Shown: positions 10,187-18,633 of the stretch, in pieces | Layout of the letters: the number at the start of each line of letters is the position of its first letter | Position numbering within the stretch: position 1 is the first letter of the stretch | NCBI RefSeq assembly: GCF_000444875.1 | Contig: NC_021985.1 | Location: 1,054,001 to 1,118,000 of the forward strand | DNA length: 64,000 nucleotides | Direction of reading: 5' to 3' | Origin: Streptomyces collinus Tu 365 | GTDB taxonomy: Bacteria > Actinomycetota > Actinomycetes > Streptomycetales > Streptomycetaceae | Program-made: the position numbers and the translations under genes | The notes under the pieces: generated by a model | Seen by the model: the letters and a program-made list of their open reading frames with translations, nothing else | What the model was told of the DNA's origin: nothing | Databases searched by the model: none

Positions 10187-10873
10187 ATGCCCCCCATGAA
10201 GGGTGATCTCTTTTCCAGTCAGCACATGGTCGCGCCGGCCGTCGAGCCGGGGATGTCCGTCGAGAACGCCAAGTGCATCAAGTACGCGGTCAGCGGCGAG
10301 ATGTACGCCCGCCAGGGGGCGATGATCGCGCACCGCGGCAACCTGCAGTTCGAACGCAAGGGCCAGGGCGTGGGCGGCATGCTCAAGCGCGCGGTCACCG
10401 GCGAGGGCCTGCCCCTGATGGCGGTCCGCGGCCAGGGCGAGGTCTGGTTCGCGCACGAGGCGCAGAACTGCTTCGTCGTCGAGGTGGAGCAGGGCGACCA
10501 GTTCACCGTCAACGGCCGCAACGTCCTGTGCTTCGACCCGTCGTTGTCGTACGAGATCAGGACCGTCAAGGGCTCCGGCATCGCCGGCGGCGGCCTGTTC
10601 AACAGCGTGTTCAGCGGACAGGGCAGGCTCGGACTGGTCTGCGAGGGCAACCCGCTGGTCATACCGGTGTCGGCGCAGCAGCCGGTCTACGTCGACACCG
10701 ACGCGGTGGTCGGCTGGACCGCGCACCTGCAGACCTCCCTGCACCGCTCGCAGTCGATCGGCTCGATGCTGCGCGGCGGTTCCGGTGAGGCGGTGCAACT
10801 GATGCTCCAGGGCGAGGGGTTCGTCGTGGTGCGGCCGAGCGAGGCGACACCCCAGAAGGCGCAGCAGCACTGA
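10187..10873 (+). CDS. AIM24 family protein
   Basis: 228 residues, all-beta, with the glycine-rich repeats of the AIM24/TIGR00266 family (GEMYARQGAMIAHRGNL, GEVWFAHEAQNCFVVEVE, GEGFVVVRPS). These proteins form a double-stranded beta-helix; the bacterial role is not established (the yeast namesake supports mitochondrial inner-membrane organisation). No signal peptide or membrane segment. A second ATG at 10196 (MKGDLFSSQ) is an equally good start, since neither has a clear Shine-Dalgarno. Stands alone between the serine hydrolase and the TPR/prenyltransferase operon and is followed by a short GC-only hairpin. Confidence 0.88.
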   Translation: MPPMKGDLFSSQHMVAPAVEPGMSVENAKCIKYAVSGEMYARQGAMIAHRGNLQFERKGQGVGGMLKRAVTGEGLPLMAVRGQGEVWFAHEAQNCFVVEVEQGDQFTVNGRNVLCFDPSLSYEIRTVKGSGIAGGGLFNSVFSGQGRLGLVCEGNPLVIPVSAQQPVYVDTDAVVGWTAHLQTSLHRSQSIGSMLRGGSGEAVQLMLQGEGFVVVRPSEATPQKAQQH

Positions 10874-10874
10874 C

Positions 10875-10890
10875 CCGCCCCGCGGGGCGG
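10875..10890. terminator. Short GC palindrome after the AIM24 gene
   Basis: CCGCCCCGCGGGGCGG is perfectly self-complementary, but loop constraints reduce it to a 6-bp stem. It lies directly after the stop. Weak as a terminator but well placed. Confidence 0.35.
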
Positions 10891-11000
10891 ACCCCGCCGC
10901 GCGGTGATCGGGGCGCGAGGCAACCCCGGTGACCGTTCCCGCGTCTTGTCCGACAGCAGACCGAGCCCTGGCCCCCGGGTCAGGGCATGCTTTCGGCGTG

Positions 11001-11032
11001 CTATACACCCTATGTATACACGTCGTGTATAG
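11001..11032. promoter_or_regulatory. Operator-like site with three TATACAC half-sites before the TPR gene
   Basis: Positions 11015-11031 are a perfect 17-bp palindrome (TATACACG-T-CGTGTATA). A further half-site, CTATACAC, sits at 11001-11008, 13 bp from the matching half-site of the palindrome. The site is strikingly AT-rich in this GC-rich DNA and ends 11 bp before the TPR gene start, overlapping its ribosome-binding region, so a bound protein would block transcription. The GTxTAxAC core recalls GntR (HutC/YtrA-type) operators, but no such regulator is encoded nearby. Confidence 0.7.
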
Positions 11033-11042
11033 AAAGGTACGC

Positions 11043-12083
11043 ATGTACGGCAAGGCTTTCGCCCCCGAGTACCAGGGCGCCCTGACCACCCTGTCCGTGA
11101 ACTCCTCGCTGACCGACGTGCTGGCCGAGGGCACCGAACGCCTGCGCGAGGCCGAGCGTTCGGGCAGCCCCGGCGAGGCGGCCCGCTGCGGGCTGGCCGT
11201 CGCCGAGGCGCACCGGCGGCTCGGCCAGGTGCGGGACGCCGACCGGGCCTGGAAGGCGAGCTACCGGGCGGCCCGCGAGGCCGGGGACACGGCCGCGATG
11301 GCCTGGGCGCTGTGGAGCGGCGGCACCCTCGCCCGCCAGCGCGGGGCGTTCCCGCTGGCCTGGCGGCTGCTCGGGCTCGCCGCCGAACTCGGCGAGCGGG
11401 GCGGGGACGTGGTGGTGCGCGGCTACTCGCTCGCCGGACTCGCCGAGACCGGCCGCATCCAGGGAGACTACGCCGCCGTGGCCCGCCTGCACGAGCAGTT
11501 GCTGGCCGAGGCCCGCCGGCGGGGGGAGGCCCGGCACACGGTGTGGGCGCTGGAGGGCATCGCCCAGATCCACCGCAACACCGGCGACCACGACCGGGCG
11601 TACGCGCTCTTCGCGGAGGCGGCCGAGATAGCCGAGCGGGCGGAGGACCGGCGTGGGCACGCCTGGGCGCTGCGCGGGCTCGCCGACGTCCTCTCGGTCC
11701 GCGACGGGGACACCGAGCGGGCGCTGGAACTGCTGGCCCGGGCCGAGGAGTCGTGCCGGGCGATGAACCTGTCCAGCGCGCTCGCCTACAACCACAAGAT
11801 GCGCGGAAACGTGCTGTACCGCGCGGGCCGTTACCCCGAGGCGCGGGACCTGTACCGGCTGGCCCTGGAGGAGTTCCGCGCGATGAGCGAGCCGCGCGGT
11901 GAGGCGCTGTCCCGCCTCGGACTCGCCAAGTCGCTGGCCCGCCTCGGCCGCGACCGCGCCGAGACCGCGGCCGAACTCGCCGATCTGGCGGGCATCCTGG
12001 AGCGCTGCGGGCTGCGGCACGCACGGGAGATGGTGGCCCGCGCCCAGGAGGAGTTCGGCCTGGTGGCGGAGGCCGTACGGTGA
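11043..12083 (+). CDS. Tetratricopeptide repeat protein
   Basis: 346 residues, all helical, alanine/arginine/glutamate-rich, with about seven TPR-like helix pairs (for example DADRAWKASYRAAREAGD, DHDRAYALFAEAAEIAERA, RYPEARDLYRLALEEFRAM). No enzymatic motif, signal or membrane segment. TPR superhelices bind partner proteins or peptides. The ATG is preceded by AAAGG at 6-bp spacing; an upstream GTG at 10929 would read through the operator and is rejected. Its last codons overlap the polyprenyl synthase start (GTGA), so the two are co-translated, and the TPR protein may be a partner or regulator of that enzyme. Expression is probably governed by the palindrome immediately upstream. Confidence 0.82.
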   Translation: MYGKAFAPEYQGALTTLSVNSSLTDVLAEGTERLREAERSGSPGEAARCGLAVAEAHRRLGQVRDADRAWKASYRAAREAGDTAAMAWALWSGGTLARQRGAFPLAWRLLGLAAELGERGGDVVVRGYSLAGLAETGRIQGDYAAVARLHEQLLAEARRRGEARHTVWALEGIAQIHRNTGDHDRAYALFAEAAEIAERAEDRRGHAWALRGLADVLSVRDGDTERALELLARAEESCRAMNLSSALAYNHKMRGNVLYRAGRYPEARDLYRLALEEFRAMSEPRGEALSRLGLAKSLARLGRDRAETAAELADLAGILERCGLRHAREMVARAQEEFGLVAEAVR

Positions 12084-13111
12084 CCGCCCTCCCCTCGGCG
12101 GCGCAGGCACCGCCCCTCGCCTCCGGACTCCTCGACGACTGCCGGGAACTGGTGCGGCCCGCCCTCGCCGAGGCGGTGGGCCGGCTGCACCCGTGGACGG
12201 CCGAGATGGCCGGGTACGCCTTCGGCTGGTGCGAGGTCGGCGGCGCGCCGGCCGACGCGTCCGGCGGCAAGGGCGTACGGCAGGCGCTGGCACTGCTGGG
12301 CGCACGGGCGGCCGGGGCCGACGCGCGGGCCGGGGTCCCAGCGGCGGTCGCGGTGGAGCTGGTGCACGCCTTCTCCCTGCTGCACGACGACATCATGGAC
12401 GGCGACGCGACCAGGCGGGGCCGCCCGGCCCTCTGGCATGCGTACGGCACCGGTCCCGCGGTGCTCGCCGGGGACGCGCTGTTCGCCCTGGCCGTGGAGA
12501 CCCTCGCGACGGCGCCCGGCGGACCCGGTGCGGTGCGGCTGCTGTCCGCCGCGCTGGCCGACCTGGTCCGCGGGCAGGCCGACGACCTGCTGTTCGCCGC
12601 GCGGCCCTGGACCGGGCCGCGGCGGGTGACGCCCGAGGAGTACCGGGTGATGGCCGAGCACAAGACGGGCGCGCTGCTCGGCTGCGCGGTGGCGCTGGGC
12701 GCGGCGCTCGGCGGGGCGTGCGGGCCGGACGTGGCCGCGCTGGACCGGGCCGGGCGCCATCTGGGCGTCGCCTTCCAGCTGGTGGACGACGTGCTCGGCC
12801 TCTGGGGCGACCCGGCCGTCACCGGCAAGCCGGTGGGCGGCGATCTGCGCGAGGGCAAGAAGACCTTCCCGGTCCTGGCCGCCCTTGACTCCCCCGCCGC
12901 CCGTCACCTGCCCGCACTCCTGGCCGGACCGGGCCGCGCCGAGGAGGCGGCGGCGCTGGTCGAACAGGCCGGCGGCCGTGCCGCCGCGCTGGCCGAGGCC
13001 CACGCGCACACCGCCGCCGCACGGGCCCTGCTCGCCCGGCCGGCGCTGGCCGCCGGTCCCGTCGCCGAGCTGCTGGGACTGCTCGACCGGCTGGCGGACC
13101 GCCCCTGGTGA
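12080..13111 (+). CDS. Polyprenyl diphosphate synthase (trans-isoprenyl)
   Basis: 343 residues, class I isoprenyl diphosphate synthase fold, cytoplasmic. First aspartate-rich motif DDIMD (D103, D104, D107) followed by RRGRPA; second motif FQLVDDVLGLWGD (~230), where the third aspartate is replaced as in many Streptomyces enzymes of this subgroup. It condenses IPP with an allylic diphosphate to give GPP, FPP or GGPP. Residues before the first motif (VELVHAFSLLH) lack the bulky aromatics that define short-chain products, so GGPP is possible, but length cannot be settled. The GTG start overlaps the TPR gene stop by 4 bp. Could supply terpene precursors, including for the 2-MIB cluster 15 kb downstream (inference). 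Confidence 0.9.
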   Translation: MTALPSAAQAPPLASGLLDDCRELVRPALAEAVGRLHPWTAEMAGYAFGWCEVGGAPADASGGKGVRQALALLGARAAGADARAGVPAAVAVELVHAFSLLHDDIMDGDATRRGRPALWHAYGTGPAVLAGDALFALAVETLATAPGGPGAVRLLSAALADLVRGQADDLLFAARPWTGPRRVTPEEYRVMAEHKTGALLGCAVALGAALGGACGPDVAALDRAGRHLGVAFQLVDDVLGLWGDPAVTGKPVGGDLREGKKTFPVLAALDSPAARHLPALLAGPGRAEEAAALVEQAGGRAAALAEAHAHTAAARALLARPALAAGPVAELLGLLDRLADRPW

Positions 13112-13193
13112 AACGGTGTTGACCCGGTCCCCTCCGGCGGGTCAGGGTGCCAACGGCGCGGTCCCCAGTCCCGCGCCGGGAAGGTGAACCACC

Positions 13194-14162
13194 TTGATCG
13201 GCATCTCGGACATCGAAGCCGCCGCCCGGCGGATCGCCGGACACGTCGTACGGACGCCGACGGTACCGAGCCCGGGGCTCACGGCGCTGCTCGGCGTCCC
13301 GGTCACCGCCAAGCTGGAACTGCTCCAGCGCACCGGCTCGTTCAAGGCGCGCGGGGCGACGGCCAAGCTGCTGTCGCTGAGCGAGGCCGAGCGGGCGGCC
13401 GGGGTGGTGGCGGTCAGCGGCGGCAACCACGGCATCGCCCTCGCGGTGATGGCGGCGGCCCTCGACGTGAAGGCGACCGTGGTCATGCCGCGCACCGCTC
13501 CGGCCCGCTCCATCGAGCTGGTCGAGCAGGCCGGGGCGTCGCTGCGGCTGACCGACGGCATGGACAGCGCCTTCGCATTGGTGCTCCGGCTGCGGGACGA
13601 GGGCCTCACCCTGGTCCACCCGTTCGACGACCCGGTCGTGATCGCCGCCCAGGGCACCGTGGGTCTGGAGCTCGCCGAGGACGTGCCGGACGGCGAGGAG
13701 CCCACGGACGTGCTGGTCAGCGTCGGCGGCGGGGGCCTGATCGCCGGAGTGGCGGCCGCGCTGCGCGCCCGCTTCCCGGACGTGCGGGTGTGGGGTGTGG
13801 AGACGGAGGGCGCCGAGGCCATGGCCGCCGCGCTGCGGGCGGGCGGCCCGGTGCAGGTGCCGGTGTCCTCGCTCGTCACCACGCTGAGCGCGCCCTCGGT
13901 GTCCCGGCTGACCCACGACCATGTGTCGGCGCTGGTCGAGGAGGTCCTGGTGGTGCCGGACCGGGAGGCCGTGCGGGGCTGCCTCGACCTCGCGGACCGG
14001 GCCAAGCTGTGGGCGGAGCCGGCCGCCGGCTGCCTGGTGCCGGCGGCCCGGCAGGTCGTGGAACGGGTCGGCGGCGGCGCCCGGCTGGGTCTCGTGGTGT
14101 GCGGCGGGAACACCACCCCCGCCGAGATGTACGGCTGGGCGGACAGCTTCGGGCTGCTCTGA
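13194..14162 (+). CDS. PLP-dependent threonine/serine dehydratase-like enzyme
   Basis: 322 residues, fold-type II PLP enzyme. The Schiff-base lysine is K51 in TGSFKARGA, the substrate loop is SGGNHGIA and the phosphate-binding loop is VGGGGLIAG. It lacks the C-terminal ACT regulatory domain of biosynthetic IlvA, so it is a single-domain catabolic-type threonine/serine dehydratase or serine racemase relative. The expected reaction is deamination of L-Thr/L-Ser to 2-oxobutyrate/pyruvate. The TTG start is preceded by GGGAAGGTGAACCACC; the GAAGG core is 9-10 bp away. It stands alone, 82 bp after the prenyltransferase, and may be read with it. Confidence 0.88.
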   Translation: MIGISDIEAAARRIAGHVVRTPTVPSPGLTALLGVPVTAKLELLQRTGSFKARGATAKLLSLSEAERAAGVVAVSGGNHGIALAVMAAALDVKATVVMPRTAPARSIELVEQAGASLRLTDGMDSAFALVLRLRDEGLTLVHPFDDPVVIAAQGTVGLELAEDVPDGEEPTDVLVSVGGGGLIAGVAAALRARFPDVRVWGVETEGAEAMAAALRAGGPVQVPVSSLVTTLSAPSVSRLTHDHVSALVEEVLVVPDREAVRGCLDLADRAKLWAEPAAGCLVPAARQVVERVGGGARLGLVVCGGNTTPAEMYGWADSFGLL

Positions 14163-14365
14163 ACGCGTCCCCAACCGGACGTTTACCGTCGGTTACCCGC
14201 AGGTGGATCCCGTCCCGCACATCCGTTCCCCAAACTCCCCGGCCACCGCAGGTTTTGAATAAAAGGCAAGAAGGGGGCCCGAGTTGAAGATTCTTTGAAC
14301 ACACCCCCACGGGCCGCGCGTACCTCTGGGAAAGGACGAGTCGGGGGTTTCAGCGAGGTATGACC
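14163..14365. promoter_or_regulatory. Intergenic region before the pseudokinase gene
   Basis: About 200 bp without a gene. It includes a notably AT-rich stretch (TTTTGAATAAAAGGCAAG around 14254-14271 and GAAGATTCTTTGAACAC around 14285), the likely promoter for the membrane pseudokinase. No clear terminator hairpin was found. Confidence 0.4.
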
Positions 14366-16297
14366 ATGGTCGAGCCGCACGTCCACACATCCGGGCCGGT
14401 GGCCGGCCGGTACCGGCTGGTCGAGGTCGTCGCGCGGGAGACGAACCGTCTGTGGTGGCACGCCGAGGACGTGACGGCGCACCGGTCCCTGCTGGCGTCG
14501 CAGGTCGCCCTCCCGGCGGACTGCGACGCCGACACCCTGCGCCGCGCCACCGCCCGGGTCGTGCGCACCTCGGAGATCATGCGGCTGCTGTGCCCCGGCC
14601 GGGTCGCCGCCGTCGTGGACGCCGTCGTGGAGGGGGGCGACCTGTGGACGGTCGCGGAGCGGATCGACGGCACCCCGCTGAGCGAACTCCTCGACCGTAC
14701 GGGCCCGTTCGGGCCGGCGCGGGCGGCCCGCATCGGCCTCGACGTGCTCGACGTGCTCCAGGCCGCGCACGACGAGGGCATCACCCACGGCGAGCTGAGC
14801 CCCGGGCAGATCTTCGTCCCGGACTCGGGCCCGGCCGTCGTCGCCGGGTTCGGCCTGGCGGGCACGACCCTGGTGCCCAGGCTCACCGCGCCGTCGTACG
14901 CCTCACCGGAGCAGGCCCGCGACGAGCGCATCGGGCCGGCCGCCGACCTGTGGGCGCTCGGCGCCGTCCTCTACACCTCGGTCGAGGGACGCCCGCCGTT
15001 CCGCGACCGCGGCCGGCCCGACGCCACCCTGCGGGCCGTGGACCGGCTGCCCCTGCGCGCCCCGCTGCGCACCGGCGAACTCACCCAGGCCGTGCAGGGG
15101 CTGCTGCGCAAGAACTCCCGCGAGCGACTGACCCGGCCGGTGGTCCGCGCGGCCCTGACCCGTGCCCTCGACGACGACACCGCCCCGGACCCCGCCCCCT
15201 GTCCCTCCCCCGCGCCCGCACCGCCACCGGCGCCCCGGCCCGGCGACGAGACGGCATCGGGGAGCGGGGCCGCGGCCGAACCCTGGTCCGACGACGCGCC
15301 CGCGCCAGGGCCCGATACCGCGGGCACGCCCGGGCCCGGCGACGCATCCGCGGCCTGGCCCGGCGACGCACACGCGCCCCGGACCGATGGAGCCCGGCCC
15401 GGTTCCGCGTCCGCGCCCTGGTCCGACGACGCACCGGCGCCCTGGCCCGGCGACGCATCCGCGGCCTGGCCCGGCGACGCACGCGCGCCCCGGACCGAGG
15501 CCGCGCCCGGCGACGGCACCTCCGGGTCGGACGGCGGGCACACCGCACCGCGGTGGCGCGGGGCGGCCCGCGGACGCCTGCTGACGGCGGTCGGCACCAC
15601 GCTCGCGGTCGTCACCGTCGCCGCCGCCGTGCTGGCCGCCACCCACCACCTGCCCGGCCTCTCCGGCGCAGGGGCGGCCGGCCGGCCCGGCGCGGCCTCC
15701 GCCCCGCCGGCCGAGGGCACCGCGGGGCGCACGCCCGGCCGGAGCACCGGCCCGGCCCCGACCACCGCCGGCCCGGCCCCGACCACCGCCGGCCCGGGCC
15801 CGAGCGCCACCCCCGGCGGCTCCGCCGCCGTCCCGGACGGCTACCGCCGCTACACCGCCCCCGAGGGCTTCTCCGTGGCGCTGCCGGACGGCTGGAAGCG
15901 GCTGAGCACCGTGCGCGCCTCCCGACTGGTCTATCGCGTCACCTTCGGAACCGGCGACGGCTCCCCGGCCCTCGCCGTCACCCACAGCGACCGGGTCGGC
16001 CCGGACCCGGCCGCCGTGTGGCGCGACGACGTCGAGCCGCAGCTCAGGCAGCTCCCCGGCTACCAGCGGGTGGCCGGCGCGGTGCCCACCACCTACCAGG
16101 GGCACCGCGCCGCCGACCTGGAGTGGCTGTCCGGGACCGGGGACGCGCGGGCGCACACCTTCGGCCGCGGTTTCCTGCTCGGCGGCGGGCAGGGCTTCTC
16201 CCTGCGCTTCACCACGCCTGCGGCCGCCTGGAACACCGCCGCGAACCGCCTGGCGCTGCGGACCTTCCTGGGCACCTTCCGCCCGTCCGGCGGCTGA
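14366..16297 (+). CDS. Membrane-anchored Ser/Thr pseudokinase with extracytoplasmic domain
   Basis: 643 residues. Residues ~12-275 have the Ser/Thr kinase fold, but the catalytic residues are gone: no glycine-rich loop, no beta-3 lysine (VA-K replaced by LLASQVAL), HRD replaced by HGE (~141-143) and DFG by GFG (~161-163), although the activation-segment ending SYASPEQA and ADLWALGAVLY are kept. Next come a ~110-residue Pro/Ala/Asp low-complexity linker with PWPGDA/PWSDDA repeats, one membrane helix (~405-427), a Thr/Pro-rich stalk and a compact C-terminal domain (~490-640) resembling the extracytoplasmic sensor or cargo domains of Streptomyces kinases. Likely a scaffold or allosteric partner, not a kinase. 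Start 14366 is chosen over 14360 for its GAGG spacing (7 bp). Confidence 0.83.
   Translation: MVEPHVHTSGPVAGRYRLVEVVARETNRLWWHAEDVTAHRSLLASQVALPADCDADTLRRATARVVRTSEIMRLLCPGRVAAVVDAVVEGGDLWTVAERIDGTPLSELLDRTGPFGPARAARIGLDVLDVLQAAHDEGITHGELSPGQIFVPDSGPAVVAGFGLAGTTLVPRLTAPSYASPEQARDERIGPAADLWALGAVLYTSVEGRPPFRDRGRPDATLRAVDRLPLRAPLRTGELTQAVQGLLRKNSRERLTRPVVRAALTRALDDDTAPDPAPCPSPAPAPPPAPRPGDETASGSGAAAEPWSDDAPAPGPDTAGTPGPGDASAAWPGDAHAPRTDGARPGSASAPWSDDAPAPWPGDASAAWPGDARAPRTEAAPGDGTSGSDGGHTAPRWRGAARGRLLTAVGTTLAVVTVAAAVLAATHHLPGLSGAGAAGRPGAASAPPAEGTAGRTPGRSTGPAPTTAGPAPTTAGPGPSATPGGSAAVPDGYRRYTAPEGFSVALPDGWKRLSTVRASRLVYRVTFGTGDGSPALAVTHSDRVGPDPAAVWRDDVEPQLRQLPGYQRVAGAVPTTYQGHRAADLEWLSGTGDARAHTFGRGFLLGGGQGFSLRFTTPAAAWNTAANRLALRTFLGTFRPSGG
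15270..15500. repeat. Degenerate in-frame repeats in the pseudokinase linker
   Basis: Codons for PWSDDAPAP, AAWPGDA and HAPRT/RAPRT recur two or three times (for example GCGGCCTGGCCCGGCGACGC at two sites about 120 bp apart). The repeat stays in frame and encodes an acidic Pro/Ala linker between the kinase-like and membrane parts. Confidence 0.7.
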
Positions 16298-16311
16298 CCC
16301 GCCCGTGCGGG

Positions 16312-16337
16312 GGCCGACCCGCGCGGTCGGCCGTTTT
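16312..16337 (+). terminator. Rho-independent terminator after the pseudokinase gene
   Basis: Stem GGCCGACC / GGTCGGCC with loop CGCGC, followed by GTTTTC. One of the few hairpins here with a T-tract, 15 bp after the stop codon. Confidence 0.8.
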
Positions 16338-16366
16338 CGGTCCCTCAGCCCGGGGACTCGCCTTCC

Positions 16367-17338
16367 ATGGTGCAAATCGGATACACGATGATGACCGAAC
16401 AGGCCGGTCCCCGTGACCTGGTGGACCACGTGGTGCGCGCCGAGGAGGCGGGCTTCGACTTCTCGGTGACCTCCGACCACTACTTCCCCTGGCTGCGGGC
16501 GCAGGGCCACGCCCCCTACGCGTGGAGCGTGCTCGGCGCCGCCGCGCAGGCCACCTCGCGGATCGGGCTGATGACGTACGTGACCTGCCCGCTGATCCGC
16601 TACCACCCGGCGGTCGTGGCGCAGAAGGCGGCGACCATGCAGCTGCTCGCGGAGGGCAGGTTCCGGCTCGGGCTGGGCGCCGGCGAGAACCTCAACGAGC
16701 ACGTGGTCGGTGGCGGCTGGCCCCCGGTGGACGTCCGCCACGAGATGCTCGAGGAGGCCGTGGGGATCATCCGCTCCCTCTTCGAGGGCGGCCACGTCAC
16801 GCACCACGGCACGCACTACGACGTGGAGTCGGCACGGCTGTGGGACCTGCCCGACGAGCCGACGCCGATCGGCCTCGCGGTCTCCGGCGAGCGGTCCTGC
16901 AAGCTCGCCGGCGAGCTGGCCGACCTGGTCATCGCCACCGAGCCGAAGAAGGGCCTGCTGGACGCCTTCGACCGGCACGGCGGGACCGGCAAGGGACGGG
17001 TGGGGCAACTCCCGGTGTGCTACGACCCGGACCGGGAGGCGGCGGTCAAGCGGGCGCACGCCCAGTTCCGCTGGTTCGGCCTCGGCTGGAAAGTCAACGC
17101 CGAGCTGCCGCACCCCGACTCCTTCGAGTCCGCCACCCAGTTCGTGACCACCGACGACGTCGCCTCGTCGATCCCCTGCGGCGACGACCCGGACGCCTTC
17201 GTGGAGGCCGTGCGCCCCTACGCCGAGGCCGGCTTCGAGGAGATCGCCCTGGTGCAGATCGGCGGCGACTCGCAGCCGGAGTTCCTCGACTGGTCGGCGA
17301 AGACCCTGCTGCCCGCCCTGCGGGAGGCGCTCGGCTGA
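16367..17338 (+). CDS. F420-dependent LLM-class oxidoreductase (TIGR03557-like)
   Basis: 323 residues, luciferase-like TIM barrel. The N-terminus MVQIGYTMMTEQAGP, the SDHYFPW segment and MTYVTCPLIRYHPAVVAQKAATM are typical of the F420-using group related to F420-dependent glucose-6-phosphate dehydrogenase (TIGR03557). The conserved LGLGAGENLNEHVVGGGWP segment forms the cofactor phosphate site. It should transfer hydride between reduced F420 and an organic substrate in the cytosol; the substrate is unknown. It sits just after the terminator of the pseudokinase gene and carries its own short leader. Confidence 0.88.
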   Translation: MVQIGYTMMTEQAGPRDLVDHVVRAEEAGFDFSVTSDHYFPWLRAQGHAPYAWSVLGAAAQATSRIGLMTYVTCPLIRYHPAVVAQKAATMQLLAEGRFRLGLGAGENLNEHVVGGGWPPVDVRHEMLEEAVGIIRSLFEGGHVTHHGTHYDVESARLWDLPDEPTPIGLAVSGERSCKLAGELADLVIATEPKKGLLDAFDRHGGTGKGRVGQLPVCYDPDREAAVKRAHAQFRWFGLGWKVNAELPHPDSFESATQFVTTDDVASSIPCGDDPDAFVEAVRPYAEAGFEEIALVQIGGDSQPEFLDWSAKTLLPALREALG

Positions 17339-17451
17339 CCCGCGAGGCCCTACCGCTACCCGAACCCGCGAAATTCAGTCGGCCGGGTGAGCATTGCTGG
17401 CGGGAAAGGGGTACTAGAGGGCTCTATGCCGATCGTCTCGGAGGCCCTCGC

Positions 17452-17889
17452 GTGAACCCGTTCGTGCACAGAACACTGGTGGTACAGCTCCAGGCGGGCG
17501 GTACCGGCCGGTGTCCGGTGCTCGCCCACCTGAGTTACGACGCCGACGACCCGTTCGCCGTCACCGTCGTGTTCGGTCACGACGGCCATGTGCTGGCCCG
17601 CTGGCGGCTGGACCGGGAGATGCTCGCCGACGGCCTGGTCAAGAGCGTCGGCGTCGGGGACGTGCGGCTCCGCCCGGTCGACACCGGCATGTCGCGCGAT
17701 TCGCGCGAGCTGCGGATGGAGTTCCTCGGGGACGCCCGGCCCGACGGCGGGCGGCACCACGCGGTGGTGTTCGCCTGGGCGCCCACCGTCGCCGCGTTCC
17801 TGCGCGAGACGCACCGGGTGGTGGCGCCCGGGCAGGAGGAGGTCCCGGTCGACGAACTGCTCGCGGACATCCTCAGCGGGGCTGAGTAG
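17452..17889 (+). CDS. SsgA-like sporulation/cell-division protein (SALP)
   Basis: 145 residues, matching the usual length of SsgA-family proteins, which are found only in sporulating actinomycetes and position septum and cell-wall machinery. Characteristic segments are CPVLAHLSYDADDPFAVTVVF, WRLDREMLADGL, GDVRLRP and the C-terminal VDELLADILSG. No membrane segment; the family works through partners such as FtsZ/SsgB. The GTG start is supported by GGAGG at 7-bp spacing. Which paralogue (SsgB to SsgG or another) cannot be decided by eye. Monocistronic by appearance. Confidence 0.93.
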   Translation: MNPFVHRTLVVQLQAGGTGRCPVLAHLSYDADDPFAVTVVFGHDGHVLARWRLDREMLADGLVKSVGVGDVRLRPVDTGMSRDSRELRMEFLGDARPDGGRHHAVVFAWAPTVAAFLRETHRVVAPGQEEVPVDELLADILSGAE

Positions 17890-17963
17890 CGGTACTCATG
17901 CCCGGGCCCGCCGGCCGGCACCACGATGGGGTTCCTTCGACGCCGAGGCCAAGGAGCCCCGCC

Positions 17964-18617
17964 ATGACCGCAGTGCACTCCCTCGCACCCTCCGTGCCGC
18001 GCCGCGTGCCGCCCGCCGTGTTCGCGGGCGTGGCCGCCGTGGGCCTCGCCGTGTCGGCGTGGGACGTGCGCGACCGCACCACCTGGTTCCTGGAGACGTT
18101 CTGGGCCCTGGCCGGGCTGCCCCTGGTGGTGCTGCTCTGGCGGCGCTTCCCGCTCACCGGGCTGCTGTGCGGCCTGCTGGCCGCCCACACCCTGGTGCTC
18201 GCGGTCGGCGGTCACTACACGTACGCGCAGGTGCCGGCGGGCGACTGGGTGCGGGACGCCTTCGGGCTGTCGCGCAACCCTTACGACCGGTTCGGGCACC
18301 TGATGCAGGGCTTCGTCCCGGCCGTCCTGGTGCGCGAACTGCTCACCCGTACCTCGCCGCTGCGCGGCAGCCGCTGGCTGGCGCCTCTCACCGTGTGCGC
18401 CTGCCTCGCCTTCAGCGCCTTCTTCGAGCTGCTGGAATGGGCGGCCGCCGAGATCGGCGGGCACGGCGCGGACGCCTTCCTCGCCACCCAGGGGGACGTG
18501 TGGGACACGCAGTGGGACATGTTCTGCGCCCTGATCGGCGCGGTGCTGTCGCTGCTGGTGCTCAGCAGGGTGCACGACCGTCAGCTCGCGGCCCTGGAGG
18601 CCCGCGCCGCCGCCTAG
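17964..18617 (+). CDS. DUF2238 (YjdF-like) integral membrane protein
   Basis: 217 residues with about five or six hydrophobic helices and the DUF2238 signatures RNPYDRFGHLMQGFVPA, FFELLEWAAAEIGG and GDVWDTQWDMFCALIGA. These conserved Asp/His/Glu residues lie at membrane borders and suggest metal or lipid handling, but no function is established for the family. The ATG has AAGGAG at 8-bp spacing. It converges with the DUF6328 gene (16 bp between stops). Confidence 0.87.
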   Translation: MTAVHSLAPSVPRRVPPAVFAGVAAVGLAVSAWDVRDRTTWFLETFWALAGLPLVVLLWRRFPLTGLLCGLLAAHTLVLAVGGHYTYAQVPAGDWVRDAFGLSRNPYDRFGHLMQGFVPAVLVRELLTRTSPLRGSRWLAPLTVCACLAFSAFFELLEWAAAEIGGHGADAFLATQGDVWDTQWDMFCALIGAVLSLLVLSRVHDRQLAALEARAAA

Positions 18618-18633
18618 GGCGTCGTGTCCGCCG

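Noticed and set aside
12080..13111. Assigning the prenyltransferase as the dedicated GPP synthase of the 2-MIB cluster.
   Set aside because: It is 15 kb away under its own operator and chain length cannot be read confidently from the motif region.
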